Assembly: GCA_011959805.1 (NCBI GenBank)
Contig: BLMC01000003.1
Span: 1-64,000 of the forward strand
Direction: 5' to 3'
DNA: 64,000 nucleotides
DNA from: Lachnospiraceae bacterium
GTDB taxonomy: Bacteria; Bacillota; Clostridia; Lachnospirales; Lachnospiraceae
Shown: in pieces, positions 54,053-62,849 of the stretch
Position numbering within the stretch: the first letter of the stretch is position 1
Layout: each line of letters begins with the position of its first letter
The notes under the pieces: model-generated
Database searches by the model: none
What the model saw: only the letters and a program-made list of their open reading frames with translations
What the model was told of the DNA's origin: nothing
Position numbers and translations under genes: made by a program

Positions 54053-54100
54053 ACAAAATAGCAGATTTGTAGAAAAATTATCGCAAATCTGCTATTTTGT
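54053..54100 (+). terminator. Terminator of cotJABC
   Basis: Perfect 17-bp stem ACAAAATAGCAGATTTG and its complement with a 14-base loop; ATTTTGT forms the end of the descending arm. Confidence 0.8.
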
Positions 54101-54102
54101 AT

Positions 54103-54190
54103 GTACACGGACATGGAAAGGAACTAAGCAGCCAAAGCTGCCGGTGTCCGGCGCACAAGTAACTCGATTGCACATGAACGCGGAAAGGTA
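54103..54190. repeat. Dispersed intergenic repeat, copy 3
   Basis: Contains CACGGACATGGAAAGG, CAGCCAAAGCTGCCGGTGTCC and CTCGATTGCACA, which match blocks in copy 1 (20-140) and copy 2 (43911-44035). Block order differs between copies, as if the element were made of repeated subunits. Confidence 0.5.
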
Positions 54191-54195
54191 ATATG

Positions 54196-55284
54196 TTAAG
54201 AAAAAATAATTTCGTAATCTTTTGTAATAAAAATTGCTTCTACATTTTCTAATGTATGGATATATTCTAGTCCTTTTTCCAGTCCGAGAATATAACAGTA
54301 GGTACTGATAGCATCCCCCATCATAGAGGAATTGGAGAGAATTGTAACTCCTAAAAGGTCACTTTGAACTGGATAACCAGTTGTTACATCAAAGATATGA
54401 TGGTAAATGGATTTGCTTTTTTCATTGTCATCTGTGATAAAATAGCGCTCATAACAACCAGAAGAAACAATGGAAATATCTTCTTTTTGTAGAGTGGTAA
54501 TAACTTCATTGACAGCACCAAATGGTTTTTGTATTCCCACATGAAAGGAAGAACCATCTGGCTTGGAACCAATAAGCAAAACGTTTCCACCAAGGCTGAT
54601 AATGCCATTTTTTATATCTTGTGACAACAGATAAGATTTGAGCTGGTCTGCGATATAGCCTTTGGCAATAAAGCCAAGATCGATAGCACTTTGACTATCT
54701 TTAAGTACAGCAAAGTAATCTGCATATTCTGAGAGCACTGTATCATAACTAATTTTGGTTCCATTAGCATCTGTTATCTGTAGATTTTGATAGTTTACAT
54801 GTTCAAGAAGTTGAGAGAGGGTTTGTTTGGAAGGAACATAATAGTTGTAGTCTGCAACAATAGATGCCTGTTTCATTTGACCTGCAATATTCCATTCCTC
54901 AGAGATAGGGCGAAGTGTGAGATCTAATAGGCCTTGACTTTGTTCGCAATAATACAATGCAGACTGAATCAGTGATGCAGTTTCATAAGAGATAGGTACT
55001 GCTTGCCCATTGGCATGATTGAGATTCCATATTTCTGAACCTTCTTGTGTGGCACTAAAAAGAGACTCGTATTTTTCACAGAGCATTAGACAATGGTCAA
55101 GCACTTTTGTTTTTTGGGAATCATAAATAGTAATGGATATGGCAGTATCAAATGCAAAACCAGTTCGGGAGATTGGAGCGGCAAAACGATGATTAGAACA
55201 GCCATTGACTACAATTAAAATAAATAATAAAAATCCAAAGAATAGGTATTTTTTATAGTTTGTAGATATTGATAAAGTTTTCAT
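54196..55284 (-). CDS. apbE: FAD:protein FMN transferase (ApbE), lipoprotein
   Basis: 362 residues with a lipoprotein signal (FLLFILIVVNGCSN), so exposed at the outer face of the membrane. ApbE motifs: FDTAISITIYD, DLGFIAKGYIADQLK near residue 220, SLGGNVLLIGSKPDG near residue 240 and the metal-binding DATS-like SMMGDAISTYCYILG near residue 325. Attaches FMN covalently to Thr in extracytoplasmic flavoproteins such as RnfG or NqrC. Neither of these targets is in the window. CGGAGAG precedes the ATG. Confidence 0.9.
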   Translation of the reverse strand: MKTLSISTNYKKYLFFGFLLFILIVVNGCSNHRFAAPISRTGFAFDTAISITIYDSQKTKVLDHCLMLCEKYESLFSATQEGSEIWNLNHANGQAVPISYETASLIQSALYYCEQSQGLLDLTLRPISEEWNIAGQMKQASIVADYNYYVPSKQTLSQLLEHVNYQNLQITDANGTKISYDTVLSEYADYFAVLKDSQSAIDLGFIAKGYIADQLKSYLLSQDIKNGIISLGGNVLLIGSKPDGSSFHVGIQKPFGAVNEVITTLQKEDISIVSSGCYERYFITDDNEKSKSIYHHIFDVTTGYPVQSDLLGVTILSNSSMMGDAISTYCYILGLEKGLEYIHTLENVEAIFITKDYEIIFS

Positions 55285-55784
55285 AAGATATATCTCTCCG
55301 TAATGTTTGATTTCACTTTATATATGCAATAGATGCCTATCAATAATTATTTTACTATGCAATGATATCAATGAATAATAGTATAGTCAATCTTTTCGAT
55401 AACAACTTTATTTAATAGTAACTGTTGATATTATAAAATATTGTTTGTATCTCACTTGATTTAGCACAATTTTATTTATGAAAGGCATCGGCTATAATGA
55501 TTTTTGTACACAGATTTTACGGTTTTATCAATGAAAGCCAATGATGTTACAACTTTAGTAAGAATTTATTTTTCGGACCTCTATTATTGAAATTCCTATA
55601 AATATTCAGAAAATAATTGAAATTGCATTTAAAATGCTATATAATAAACTCTGTAAATCTATTATGTAAATTCATAACCCTTCTACGGTATGATTACAGT
55701 ATGGAATAAGTATGGTGATGAAAATAGCCTTTTGGAGTCTATGGATAAGAGGATATAAATGATAGAAACGGAGGATTATCGAAT
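55285..55784. other. AT-rich intergenic region
   Basis: 500 bp between divergent genes. No open frame with a ribosome site was found, and no hairpin or clear promoter stands out. The last 15 bases hold ACGGAGG, the ribosome site of the GH25 gene. Confidence 0.5.
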
Positions 55785-57092
55785 ATGAAACTGCATGATG
55801 ATTATTATGAGGAGGAGCACAGTTCAGGTTCCAAAATGACTTATGTGTATATGGCGTTGATTATGTCAGCGATTATTTTGGGGGTGACAGCGCTTGTCTT
55901 TTGGGCAAATCAATCAAAAACGAAATCAGATGGAAGTGGATATGCCGCAGCGCTTGCGCAGAAGGAAGCAAAGGCGGCAGCAGAAAATAAAAAGATAGAG
56001 ACAAATGCTTCAGAAAATACAAGTACAAAGAGTAAACTTACATCAAATGATCTTGATATCTGGACACTTCCAGATACAGGAAGAGAAAAGAATACTGCAC
56101 AATCCAATCGAAACAATGGTACAGTCACAAATCAAACGACAGGGGAAACGGTTATTGACGGTTCTGCAAATACTTCAGATAGCAAAGAACCATCTAAGAC
56201 TGCGGATGAACTGTCCAATGGCAAGACCTCTGTCTACGATATGACGACCAAGGAAGATGTAAGTGAAGAGAAGAAAAGTGAGGAGAGTGAAACTGCAAGT
56301 TCGCAGGAGGACGAGGAAGAAGACGAGGAAGAAGAACTTGTAAAACGTATTCAAGTCAAACATGCAGATGGGACAAGAGAGTGGGTAGATGTCAATGAGG
56401 ATATTCCAAGAAATAAATACGACTTGTCTAATTTGAAATATAAGAAGCCAATTATGAATTATTATGAGGATAGCAAGATCGTATCTAAGTGTGGCGTTGA
56501 TATTTCAGCCAATCAGGGCGAGGTTGACTTTAGCAAGTTAAAAAGTGCAGGCTGTGATTTTGTGATGATTAAGGTTGGAGCAAGGGGATACAGCAGCGGT
56601 AAACTGGTTTTAGACACAGAATATCAGGACAATTTAAAAGCTGCAAAGAAAGCAGGGCTTGACATTGGAGTATATTTTTGTTCGCAGGCGATTAATAGAT
56701 CAGAGGCAAGAGAGGAAGCAGATGAACTTTTGGATGCTATATCGGGCTATAGTGTAACATATCCAGTTGCATTTGTTATGGAAACAGTAGAGGATGATAT
56801 GGCACGAATTGAAGCGTTGGATATGACTGAGAGAACACAGATTGCGAAAGCATTTATGAATCGAATTGAAGATGCTGGTTATCAATCTATGATTTATGGG
56901 GATAAAGAATGGTTACTAACAATGGTAGATATGGAAGAATTGCAGGAATATGATGTATGGTTTGCGCAGGATAGTGATGAACCAGAGTATCCGTATGAAT
57001 TTGGTATGTGGCAGTATGATTCTGATGCCAGTATCAAGGGAATAAAAGGTGATGCAGCGATGATAATGAGTTTTAAAGACTATGCAAAATAG
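55785..57092 (+). CDS. Membrane-anchored GH25 (lysozyme-like) protein
   Basis: 435 residues: short cytoplasmic start, one membrane span at about 22-45 (MTYVYMALIMSAIILGVTAL), a Ser/Thr/Asn/Glu-rich linker (about 50-190, ending in EEDEEEDEEEELV) and a GH25 domain at about 230-435. In the domain CGVDISANQGEVDF supplies the first active-site Asp. The second motif reads PVAFVMETVED where active enzymes have DxE, so one of the two acids (Asp) is Val and only the Glu is left. The Trp/Gln end motif GMWQYDSDASI is present. It may bind peptidoglycan or be weakly active. ACGGAGG precedes the ATG. Confidence 0.85.
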   Translation: MKLHDDYYEEEHSSGSKMTYVYMALIMSAIILGVTALVFWANQSKTKSDGSGYAAALAQKEAKAAAENKKIETNASENTSTKSKLTSNDLDIWTLPDTGREKNTAQSNRNNGTVTNQTTGETVIDGSANTSDSKEPSKTADELSNGKTSVYDMTTKEDVSEEKKSEESETASSQEDEEEDEEEELVKRIQVKHADGTREWVDVNEDIPRNKYDLSNLKYKKPIMNYYEDSKIVSKCGVDISANQGEVDFSKLKSAGCDFVMIKVGARGYSSGKLVLDTEYQDNLKAAKKAGLDIGVYFCSQAINRSEAREEADELLDAISGYSVTYPVAFVMETVEDDMARIEALDMTERTQIAKAFMNRIEDAGYQSMIYGDKEWLLTMVDMEELQEYDVWFAQDSDEPEYPYEFGMWQYDSDASIKGIKGDAAMIMSFKDYAK

Positions 57093-57112
57093 CCATTAAA
57101 ATTTCTAAATAA

Positions 57113-57152
57113 CAAACAAAAAGGGCATGGAATCAAAGCTCTTTTTTGTTTG
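57113..57152. terminator. Bidirectional terminator between the GH25 and AP2-like genes
   Basis: CAAACAAAAAGGGC pairs imperfectly with GCTCTTTTTTGTTTG over an 11-base loop. The T-run within the right arm serves the plus strand and the A-run of the left arm serves the minus-strand gene, whose stop codon lies in the loop. Confidence 0.65.
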
Positions 57153-57930
57153 ACTTATAATTTAGAATTTTGTCTGATATTTTCAGCCGAGAGTAGATAT
57201 CGGCGTATGCTGACGGAGAAAGTCCTTCAATATAGTTTGGCGTATAATTTTTTTTAATTCCATTTTTTTTGAGAATATCAATCGCCTTGTTGTAAGCAAT
57301 CGCTGCATCAATCTCACTATGATAATAGCCAACAATATAATATCCAGGTACGTTGATGCGTGCCCGGTATTTTTTTTTGCCTTTATACAAAACTTCAGAG
57401 ACACCTTGATACTGATTAATGATGGCTAGATTCTCATGTCGAAAATCGGTGTCGTCATCATTCAAAAAAAGATAATCTTTTCCGGCTACAGCAAAGCTTC
57501 GGATGCCATAGCGATTTAGGATGTTTACTTGCATTCCATAATCAGCTACAAAAAGATGACCATCACGTTTCATAATTTTTCGCGAAGAATAATAAAACAA
57601 GTCATCAATATCAAATTTCAATACATCAGTCGGGGACAAATAATAGTAGAAAAATTTTGTTCTTGCATAGATGGGGGTGCTAAAATAAATACCATTGTCA
57701 CGAAAATTAATCAAAATAACCCACTTTTCAAAAGAAAGAGGAGAACTATCTTTGTATTGATGAATGCTGAGTCGATTGCGATTTAAGATACTATCTGCTT
57801 CGAGATAGGCAGCGTTTGCTTTCGATATGGTATCAAATCCGCCAAGACTGATATGTTTTCGTCGATATGTTATAGAGGCGCGATAGTAGACTGTACCATC
57901 TTTTCTTTTTGCTGCATATGTACCTTTCAT
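57133..57930 (-). CDS. AP2-like DNA-binding protein with HNH-like remnant
   Basis: 265 residues, Lys/Tyr-rich. Two stretches resemble the AP2/integrase-type DNA-binding fold: GTVYYRASITYRRKHISLGG with FDTISKANAAYLEA (about 12-48), and KKKYRARINVPGYYIVGYYH with SEIDAAIAYNKAID (about 185-220). Between them lies a strand-rich region with NDDDTDFRHENLAIINQYQG, reminiscent of an HNH nuclease (D.R..NL) but without the first His pair. The arrangement recalls homing-endonuclease relatives with AP2 domains. No intron or intein was seen nearby. The ribosome site before the ATG is AAAGGAC. Confidence 0.6.
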   Translation of the reverse strand: MKGTYAAKRKDGTVYYRASITYRRKHISLGGFDTISKANAAYLEADSILNRNRLSIHQYKDSSPLSFEKWVILINFRDNGIYFSTPIYARTKFFYYYLSPTDVLKFDIDDLFYYSSRKIMKRDGHLFVADYGMQVNILNRYGIRSFAVAGKDYLFLNDDDTDFRHENLAIINQYQGVSEVLYKGKKKYRARINVPGYYIVGYYHSEIDAAIAYNKAIDILKKNGIKKNYTPNYIEGLSPSAYADIYSRLKISDKILNYKSNKKEL

Positions 57931-58160
57931 TGCAATAGTCCTTTCATCTGTTTTTATGTTTGATTCCTTATTGAAAATTATAGCACAGTTTTGGAACTTG
58001 CTACAATAAGTGACCTATATACTATTTTAGAAAGTTTTTAGTATTTTTTATGGGACAAGCGAATAGACTAATAAAAGGTAAAATCTGAAGTGGGTTGGGA
58101 AGAAAGGCCGTAACGGTCTGGATGCTATGTTGGCAATAAGAAAGGAAAGATTCGCAGATT

Positions 58161-58763
58161 ATGTATTCAAAAAGCAATATCCTTCTATTCATTGCATACA
58201 CTGTATGCGCGGGACTGTTAATAGTTTCACGGCAGTACGAAGTACAAGCAGAAAATGTTGACGAACAAGTAACAGCGACAGTGAAAGCAGTGACAGAGCG
58301 TGTGGAACTGGAACGATTGGAATCCCTAGAACGTATTATAACATATAAGACATTAAAACCACGTTTTTGTATTGAAGTGTCAGAGAAAGATTTAGAAACA
58401 CTTATGAGGATTGTGGAGGCAGAGGCAGGGGGTGAAGATAGGAAAGGAAAGTTACTGGTAGCAAATGTGGTGATCAATCGTGTGAAAAATAAACGTTTTC
58501 CAGATAATATAACAGATGTGGTATATCAACAGGCGCATAATGTAACACAGTTTTCGCCTGTATCAAATGGAAAAATCAATCAAGTAACAGTGTCGGAAGA
58601 GACAAAGGATGTTGTGTACAGTGCACTTCGAGGGGAGGATATATCAAACGGTGCTTTATTTTTTATGGCAAGAAAATATGCTGCACCTGAAAATGCAGCA
58701 TGGTTTGATGATCATCTAACGTTTTTGTTTTCGTATGGTGGGCATGATTTTTATGCAAGATAA
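58161..58763 (+). CDS. SleB-type cell-wall hydrolase
   Basis: 200 residues. An N-terminal signal or anchor (NILLFIAYTVCAGLLIVS) precedes a short helical linker and the Hydrolase_2/SleB catalytic domain (about 80-200): LMRIVEAEAGGEDRKGKLLV with the catalytic Glu, NVVINRVKNKRFPDNITDVV, VTQFSPVSNGKINQV and ALFFMARKYA. The SleB/CwlJ group degrades spore cortex or septal peptidoglycan. It has no N-terminal peptidoglycan-binding domain, so it is closer to CwlJ/YkvT than to full SleB. AGAAAGGAAAG precedes the ATG. Confidence 0.85.
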   Translation: MYSKSNILLFIAYTVCAGLLIVSRQYEVQAENVDEQVTATVKAVTERVELERLESLERIITYKTLKPRFCIEVSEKDLETLMRIVEAEAGGEDRKGKLLVANVVINRVKNKRFPDNITDVVYQQAHNVTQFSPVSNGKINQVTVSEETKDVVYSALRGEDISNGALFFMARKYAAPENAAWFDDHLTFLFSYGGHDFYAR

Positions 58764-58767
58764 AATA

Positions 58768-58813
58768 TTGAGTGCTGCCTATTTTTATGGTATAATGTCT
58801 TCAGACATTATAC
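58768..58813 (+). promoter_or_regulatory. Promoter of the HipA-like gene overlapped by a perfect palindrome
   Basis: TTGAGT (58768-58773), 17 bp, TATAAT (58791-58796). The -10 lies within a palindrome GTATAATGTCT-TC-AGACATTATAC (58790-58813, 11-bp arms), which would place a dimeric regulator directly over the start of transcription. Confidence 0.65.
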
Positions 58814-58904
58814 TAGCTCAAATGAGCATAGATTTATTGAGGTGGCAGAGCAATTATAGTATACTGTATCAGAAATACAATTTTTAGATGAGCGGTGAGT
58901 TATT

Positions 58905-60020
58905 ATGTATTTAATGCTGGAAAATACCAAAATATTATATTTTAATTTTCAGGATTTTACGGTGGAGGTAATTCGAGAGGAGTTGCTTCCATTCTATCTG
59001 CGGTCGAATATTAAGAAGTCGGCAGCAATGAAGGATATTTTGTCAAATGTGCAAGCAGTAAAAAGTTATTTAAGTAGTAGAATGTTGTCTCTGTCGAGAG
59101 ATAATGCAAAAAAAATTTATGCTGCTTTTCAAATCCCGCAGATTGATACTATTGACAATAGAGTTAATATCTGCATTAAGTGCAAAGGAGTATCCATTCA
59201 GGATAGTTATTGGGTGAAGGAGGAGAATGGTTCTGAAAATTGGGAGGACATTAATATCCGAAAAAATAAACTGAAGGATATTGTTGACTTATCGCTGGGG
59301 GGATATAGTCCAACAATTACGACAAGTGTGATTTGCCCAGAATTAACAACAAAAGGGTTGTTCCGAAAGGGTTGGGTGCGCATGGGAGATACTTTGTATC
59401 TGCTAAAGTCAGATAAAACAAAGGACAGTGTAAACACTAGGATGGAGATATTGACTTCGGAAATTTTAGAGTGTTTTGACCATACAATCGAGAGTGTAAA
59501 GTATGTTGGTGACGATAAAAATATGATGGATGGTATGGGGCATGTATCTATCTGTAAAAATTTTGTTGGAGAAAAATATTCTTTTGTGGAAGCATGTGAA
59601 GTAATGGATTACTGTAGACGTCTTAACATTAATTTTAGGGAGTATTGTCTGAAGCGCTGGGGAGCAGAATTTGCCAGCATTCCAGTGCTTGATTATATTG
59701 TTGTAAATACTGATAGACACACACAAAATTACGGGTTTATGATGAACAATGAGAGTGGAAAAATCGAATATCTGGCACCGTTGTTTGACTTTAATTGCGC
59801 ACTTGTAGCGGATTATTTTGCACATGATGCACGGGATACGCTAAGTCAGATGTTTAACACGAAGGATACACTTCGTGAACTGGCACAGCAATACATAGTT
59901 TACACGAATATTGAATTTCATGAAGATCGGTTTGTTGAGGTAGCTGAGAGGAACAAAAGTTATGCATATATTTTTGAGAAAGTATATGAGAGAATACAAG
60001 AATTGGGGATGGTTGAGTAA
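58905..60020 (+). CDS. HipA-like kinase-fold protein
   Basis: 371 residues. The C-terminal half has the HipA/PI-kinase-like catalytic elements: VLDYIVVNTDRHTQNYGFMM (about 264-284; catalytic D and N of N-x-DRHxxNxG) and YLAPLFDFNCAL (about 290-301; metal-binding D). A probable ATP-binding Lys is in TLYLLKSDKTKD near residue 167. The N-terminal 140 residues are not recognised. In HipA the target is glutamyl-tRNA synthetase; the target here is unknown. No HipB-like antitoxin is adjacent. The ribosome site GAGCGGTGAG is modest. Confidence 0.75.
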   Translation: MYLMLENTKILYFNFQDFTVEVIREELLPFYLRSNIKKSAAMKDILSNVQAVKSYLSSRMLSLSRDNAKKIYAAFQIPQIDTIDNRVNICIKCKGVSIQDSYWVKEENGSENWEDINIRKNKLKDIVDLSLGGYSPTITTSVICPELTTKGLFRKGWVRMGDTLYLLKSDKTKDSVNTRMEILTSEILECFDHTIESVKYVGDDKNMMDGMGHVSICKNFVGEKYSFVEACEVMDYCRRLNINFREYCLKRWGAEFASIPVLDYIVVNTDRHTQNYGFMMNNESGKIEYLAPLFDFNCALVADYFAHDARDTLSQMFNTKDTLRELAQQYIVYTNIEFHEDRFVEVAERNKSYAYIFEKVYERIQELGMVE

Positions 60021-60027
60021 GAGTAGT

Positions 60028-60084
60028 GTGAAATTAAAATTTCACCCATCTTGATTTGTACGCCTGCTGAAGCAGCCAGATGGG
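60028..60084 (+). terminator. Tandem hairpins after the HipA-like gene
   Basis: GTGAAATT/AATTTCAC, then CCCATCT/AGATGGG enclosing CTGCT/AGCAG. No long T-run, so termination is uncertain. The rest up to 60173 shows nothing else. Confidence 0.4.
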
Positions 60085-60173
60085 AGTTAGTGTATAAAAT
60101 TGATTGCTGTTTACGCCCCAATGCATGAGTTGAGATTAAACATAGCTGGTAAAATTGTGTTTTTGGGCGATGC

Positions 60174-60202
60174 TTGCAGATGACATAACCCTATGATATA
60201 CT
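60174..60202 (+). promoter_or_regulatory. Promoter of thrC
   Basis: TTGCAG (60174-60179), 17 bp, TATACT (60197-60202). Leader of about 50 bases with no attenuator-like structure. Confidence 0.65.
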
Positions 60203-60261
60203 ATAAAAAGTTATTCCAATTTGTGCGAATTGCTAAAAAATAGATAAGAGGAGAAAGTGAA

Positions 60262-61749
60262 ATGGATTTATTTTACAGAAGCACGAGAAGTAATCATGAT
60301 GCAGTAAAGGCATCACAGGCAATATTAAAGGGACTTGCAGATGATGGCGGATTATATGTGCCAGAGTCAGTTCCACGACTTGACAAAAGTTTTGAAGCGC
60401 TGTCTGAGATGACATATCAGGAGACGGCCTATGAAGTGATGAAACTGTTTCTGACAGACTTTACGGAGTCAGAATTAAAGGACTGTATTAATAAAGCTTA
60501 TGATAGTAAATTTGATACGGAGCAGATTGCACCGATTGTCGAAGCAGAGGGCACCTATTATCTGGAACTTTTTCATGGTGCCACAATTGCGTTTAAAGAT
60601 ATGGCACTTTCTATTTTACCACATCTATTAATTACATCAGCAAAGAAAAATAATGTGAAGAATGAGATTGTAATCCTTACGGCAACCAGTGGCGATACTG
60701 GCAAAGCAGCGCTTGCAGGTTTTGCTGATGTAAAGGGAACCAAAATTATAGTGTTTTATCCCAAAAATGGAGTTAGCCCAATTCAGGAAAAACAGATGAT
60801 TACACAAAAAGGAGAAAACACGCTTGTTGTTGGTATTACCGGCAATTTTGATGATGCGCAAACGGGCGTTAAGCAGTTGTTTGGCGATAAGGAATTGGCA
60901 GAGAGAATGAATCAGGCAGGGTTTCAGTTTTCTTCTGCAAATTCTATTAATATTGGTAGACTTGTGCCACAGATTGTTTATTATGTTTATTCTTATTCAC
61001 AGCTTTTAAAGATGGGTAAAGTTGAGAAAGGAGAAAAAATTAACGTCGTTGTGCCAACAGGGAACTTTGGCAATATTCTTGCTGCGTATTTTGCCAAACA
61101 TATGGGGATTCCTATCGCAAAATTAATTTGTGCCTCCAATGAAAACAAGGTACTTTATGATTTCTTTGAGACAGGTATTTATGACAGGAATAGAGCGTTT
61201 GTACTCACAAGTTCTCCTTCTATGGATATTTTGATTTCCAGTAATTTAGAAAGACTAATTTATTTAACAGCAGGCGCAGATGCAGATAAAAATGTAGCGT
61301 TTATGAACTCGCTGGCGACATCTGGTAGATACGAGATAACAGCGGATATGAGAGAACATATGAAGGATTTCTATGGAAATTACGCATCAGAACAAGAGAC
61401 TACAAACACCATCAAAACACTTTTTGAAAAGACAGGATATGTGATTGATACACATACTGCGGTAGCTGCCTGTGTATTAGAAAAATATAAGAAAGAAACT
61501 GGTGATGAGACAAAAACTATTGTGGCATCGACTGCAAGTCCATTTAAGTTTACTAGAAGTGTGATGAATGCGATTGATATTAAATATGATACTATGGGAG
61601 ATTTTGCACTTGTCGATGAACTTTCTAAAATTGCAAAGATTAAAGTGCCAAATGCGATAGAAGAAATTCGTACAGCATCTATATTGCATGATACTGTATG
61701 TGAAAAGGAAGATATGAAGGCAGTAGTGATGAGATTTCTCGGTATATGA
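60262..61749 (+). CDS. thrC: Threonine synthase
   Basis: 495 residues, PLP enzyme converting O-phosphohomoserine to threonine. Start STRSNHDAVKASQAILKGLA and DDGGLYVPESVP are typical. PLP Lys lies in FHGATIAFKDMALS near residue 112, phosphate-binding loop in ILTATSGDTGKAALAGF near residue 145, and VVPTGNFGNILAAYFAKHMG near residue 260. The length fits the class II (fungal/enteric-like) form. AGAGGAGAAAGTG precedes the ATG; the promoter is 60 bases upstream. No other threonine genes are nearby. Confidence 0.94.
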   Translation: MDLFYRSTRSNHDAVKASQAILKGLADDGGLYVPESVPRLDKSFEALSEMTYQETAYEVMKLFLTDFTESELKDCINKAYDSKFDTEQIAPIVEAEGTYYLELFHGATIAFKDMALSILPHLLITSAKKNNVKNEIVILTATSGDTGKAALAGFADVKGTKIIVFYPKNGVSPIQEKQMITQKGENTLVVGITGNFDDAQTGVKQLFGDKELAERMNQAGFQFSSANSINIGRLVPQIVYYVYSYSQLLKMGKVEKGEKINVVVPTGNFGNILAAYFAKHMGIPIAKLICASNENKVLYDFFETGIYDRNRAFVLTSSPSMDILISSNLERLIYLTAGADADKNVAFMNSLATSGRYEITADMREHMKDFYGNYASEQETTNTIKTLFEKTGYVIDTHTAVAACVLEKYKKETGDETKTIVASTASPFKFTRSVMNAIDIKYDTMGDFALVDELSKIAKIKVPNAIEEIRTASILHDTVCEKEDMKAVVMRFLGI

Positions 61750-61785
61750 TAAGGCAAACATACAAGAAGACAAAGAGGGTTACAT

Positions 61786-62130
61786 ATGAATTTTGGAATA
61801 ATACTGGATTTGCTTATTATGTTATGCGGTGTTTATACAGTATATTGGGCAGTGCAGATGAAGTCGACCAATAAAATTCCACCGATGCTTGTCGGAAAAA
61901 ATTTTCCAATTAATCGGGCAAAAGATCCCGCAGGTTTTATTCAGTTTACGTTTCCTTTTACATTAGCAGTGGGAATGATAATCGTTGCAGTAGGATTGAT
62001 TAGTACATTGGGATTTTTTACAACCTATCCGATAGCAGAGACCATGATGTGGATGCTACTGATTATAGTTCTTGTTGTTTACAGTGTGTTGCTGATGAGG
62101 GCACAGAAAAAGTATTTGGTAGGAATGTAG
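61786..62130 (+). CDS. Small membrane protein, three predicted spans
   Basis: 114 residues: spans at about 3-22 (FGIILDLLIMLCGVYTVYWA), 52-75 (TFPFTLAVGMIIVAVGLIST) and 84-103 (AETMMWMLLIIVLVVYSVLL), with a polar loop (KSTNKIPPMLVGKNFPINRA) between the first two. The family is not recognised. It lies 36 bp after thrC and 43 bp before deoC, so it could be in their transcript. The ribosome site AGAGGGTTAC is moderate. Confidence 0.75.
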   Translation: MNFGIILDLLIMLCGVYTVYWAVQMKSTNKIPPMLVGKNFPINRAKDPAGFIQFTFPFTLAVGMIIVAVGLISTLGFFTTYPIAETMMWMLLIIVLVVYSVLLMRAQKKYLVGM

Positions 62131-62173
62131 ATACAAAAGTTTATACGAAGGAAAAGAGAGGGAAGCAAAAGAT

Positions 62174-62833
62174 ATGACAGACAAAGCACTTTTTAGGCAT
62201 ATTGACCACACCTTATTAAAACCTTTTGCTACATGGAGTGAAATTGAGCTGCTGTGCGACCAAGCAGTGCGATATCAAACCGCGTCAGTGTGTATTCCGC
62301 CATCTTATGTAAAAAGGGTTTATGATGGATATGGTGATAAAGTCAATATCTGTACTGTGGTAGGATTTCCGCTTGGTTATAGCATGACATCTGCAAAGGT
62401 AACAGAGATAGAACAGGCAATTGCAGATGGCTGTAATGAGATTGATATGGTGGTTAATATTGGCGATGTAATCAATGGCGATTATGCAAAAGTGGAGGAG
62501 GAAATCCGAATTTTAAAGAGAGCATGTGGTGATCATATACTGAAAGTTATTATAGAAACTTGTTTTTTGTCGGAAGAAGAAAAGATTGCTATGTGCAAGG
62601 CAGTAACAAATGCAGGGGCCGATTACATAAAGACTTCAACTGGTTTTGGAACAGGTGGAGCAACTATCGAGGACATTCGGTTATTTCGCAAATATGTTGG
62701 CCAAAATGTAAAGATTAAAGCAGCAGGTGGAATAAAAACAAGAGAAGAATTAATATTGTTTCTCGAAGAAGGATGCGATAGAATTGGCACGTCATCAGCG
62801 GTAGCGATACTGTTGGGAGAACAAGGATATTAA
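62174..62833 (+). CDS. deoC: Deoxyribose-phosphate aldolase
   Basis: 219 residues, class I aldolase cleaving 2-deoxyribose 5-phosphate to acetaldehyde and glyceraldehyde 3-phosphate. Motifs: IDHTLLKPFA at the N-terminus, VVGFPLGYSMTSAKVTEIEQ, EIDMVVNIGDVINGDY, and the Schiff-base Lys in GADYIKTSTGFGTGGAT near residue 155; the second active-site Lys is in VKIKAAGGIKTREE near residue 180. GAGAGGGAAG precedes the ATG. Confidence 0.95.
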   Translation: MTDKALFRHIDHTLLKPFATWSEIELLCDQAVRYQTASVCIPPSYVKRVYDGYGDKVNICTVVGFPLGYSMTSAKVTEIEQAIADGCNEIDMVVNIGDVINGDYAKVEEEIRILKRACGDHILKVIIETCFLSEEEKIAMCKAVTNAGADYIKTSTGFGTGGATIEDIRLFRKYVGQNVKIKAAGGIKTREELILFLEEGCDRIGTSSAVAILLGEQGY

Positions 62834-62849
62834 GTGCGTGGAGGAAAAC

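Noticed and set aside
57133-57930. Prophage or integrative element marked by the AP2-like gene
   Set aside because: No integrase, structural phage gene, attachment repeat or composition change was seen around it.
58905-60020. HipBA toxin-antitoxin pair
   Set aside because: No HipB-like helix-turn-helix gene is adjacent on either strand; reported only as HipA-like.
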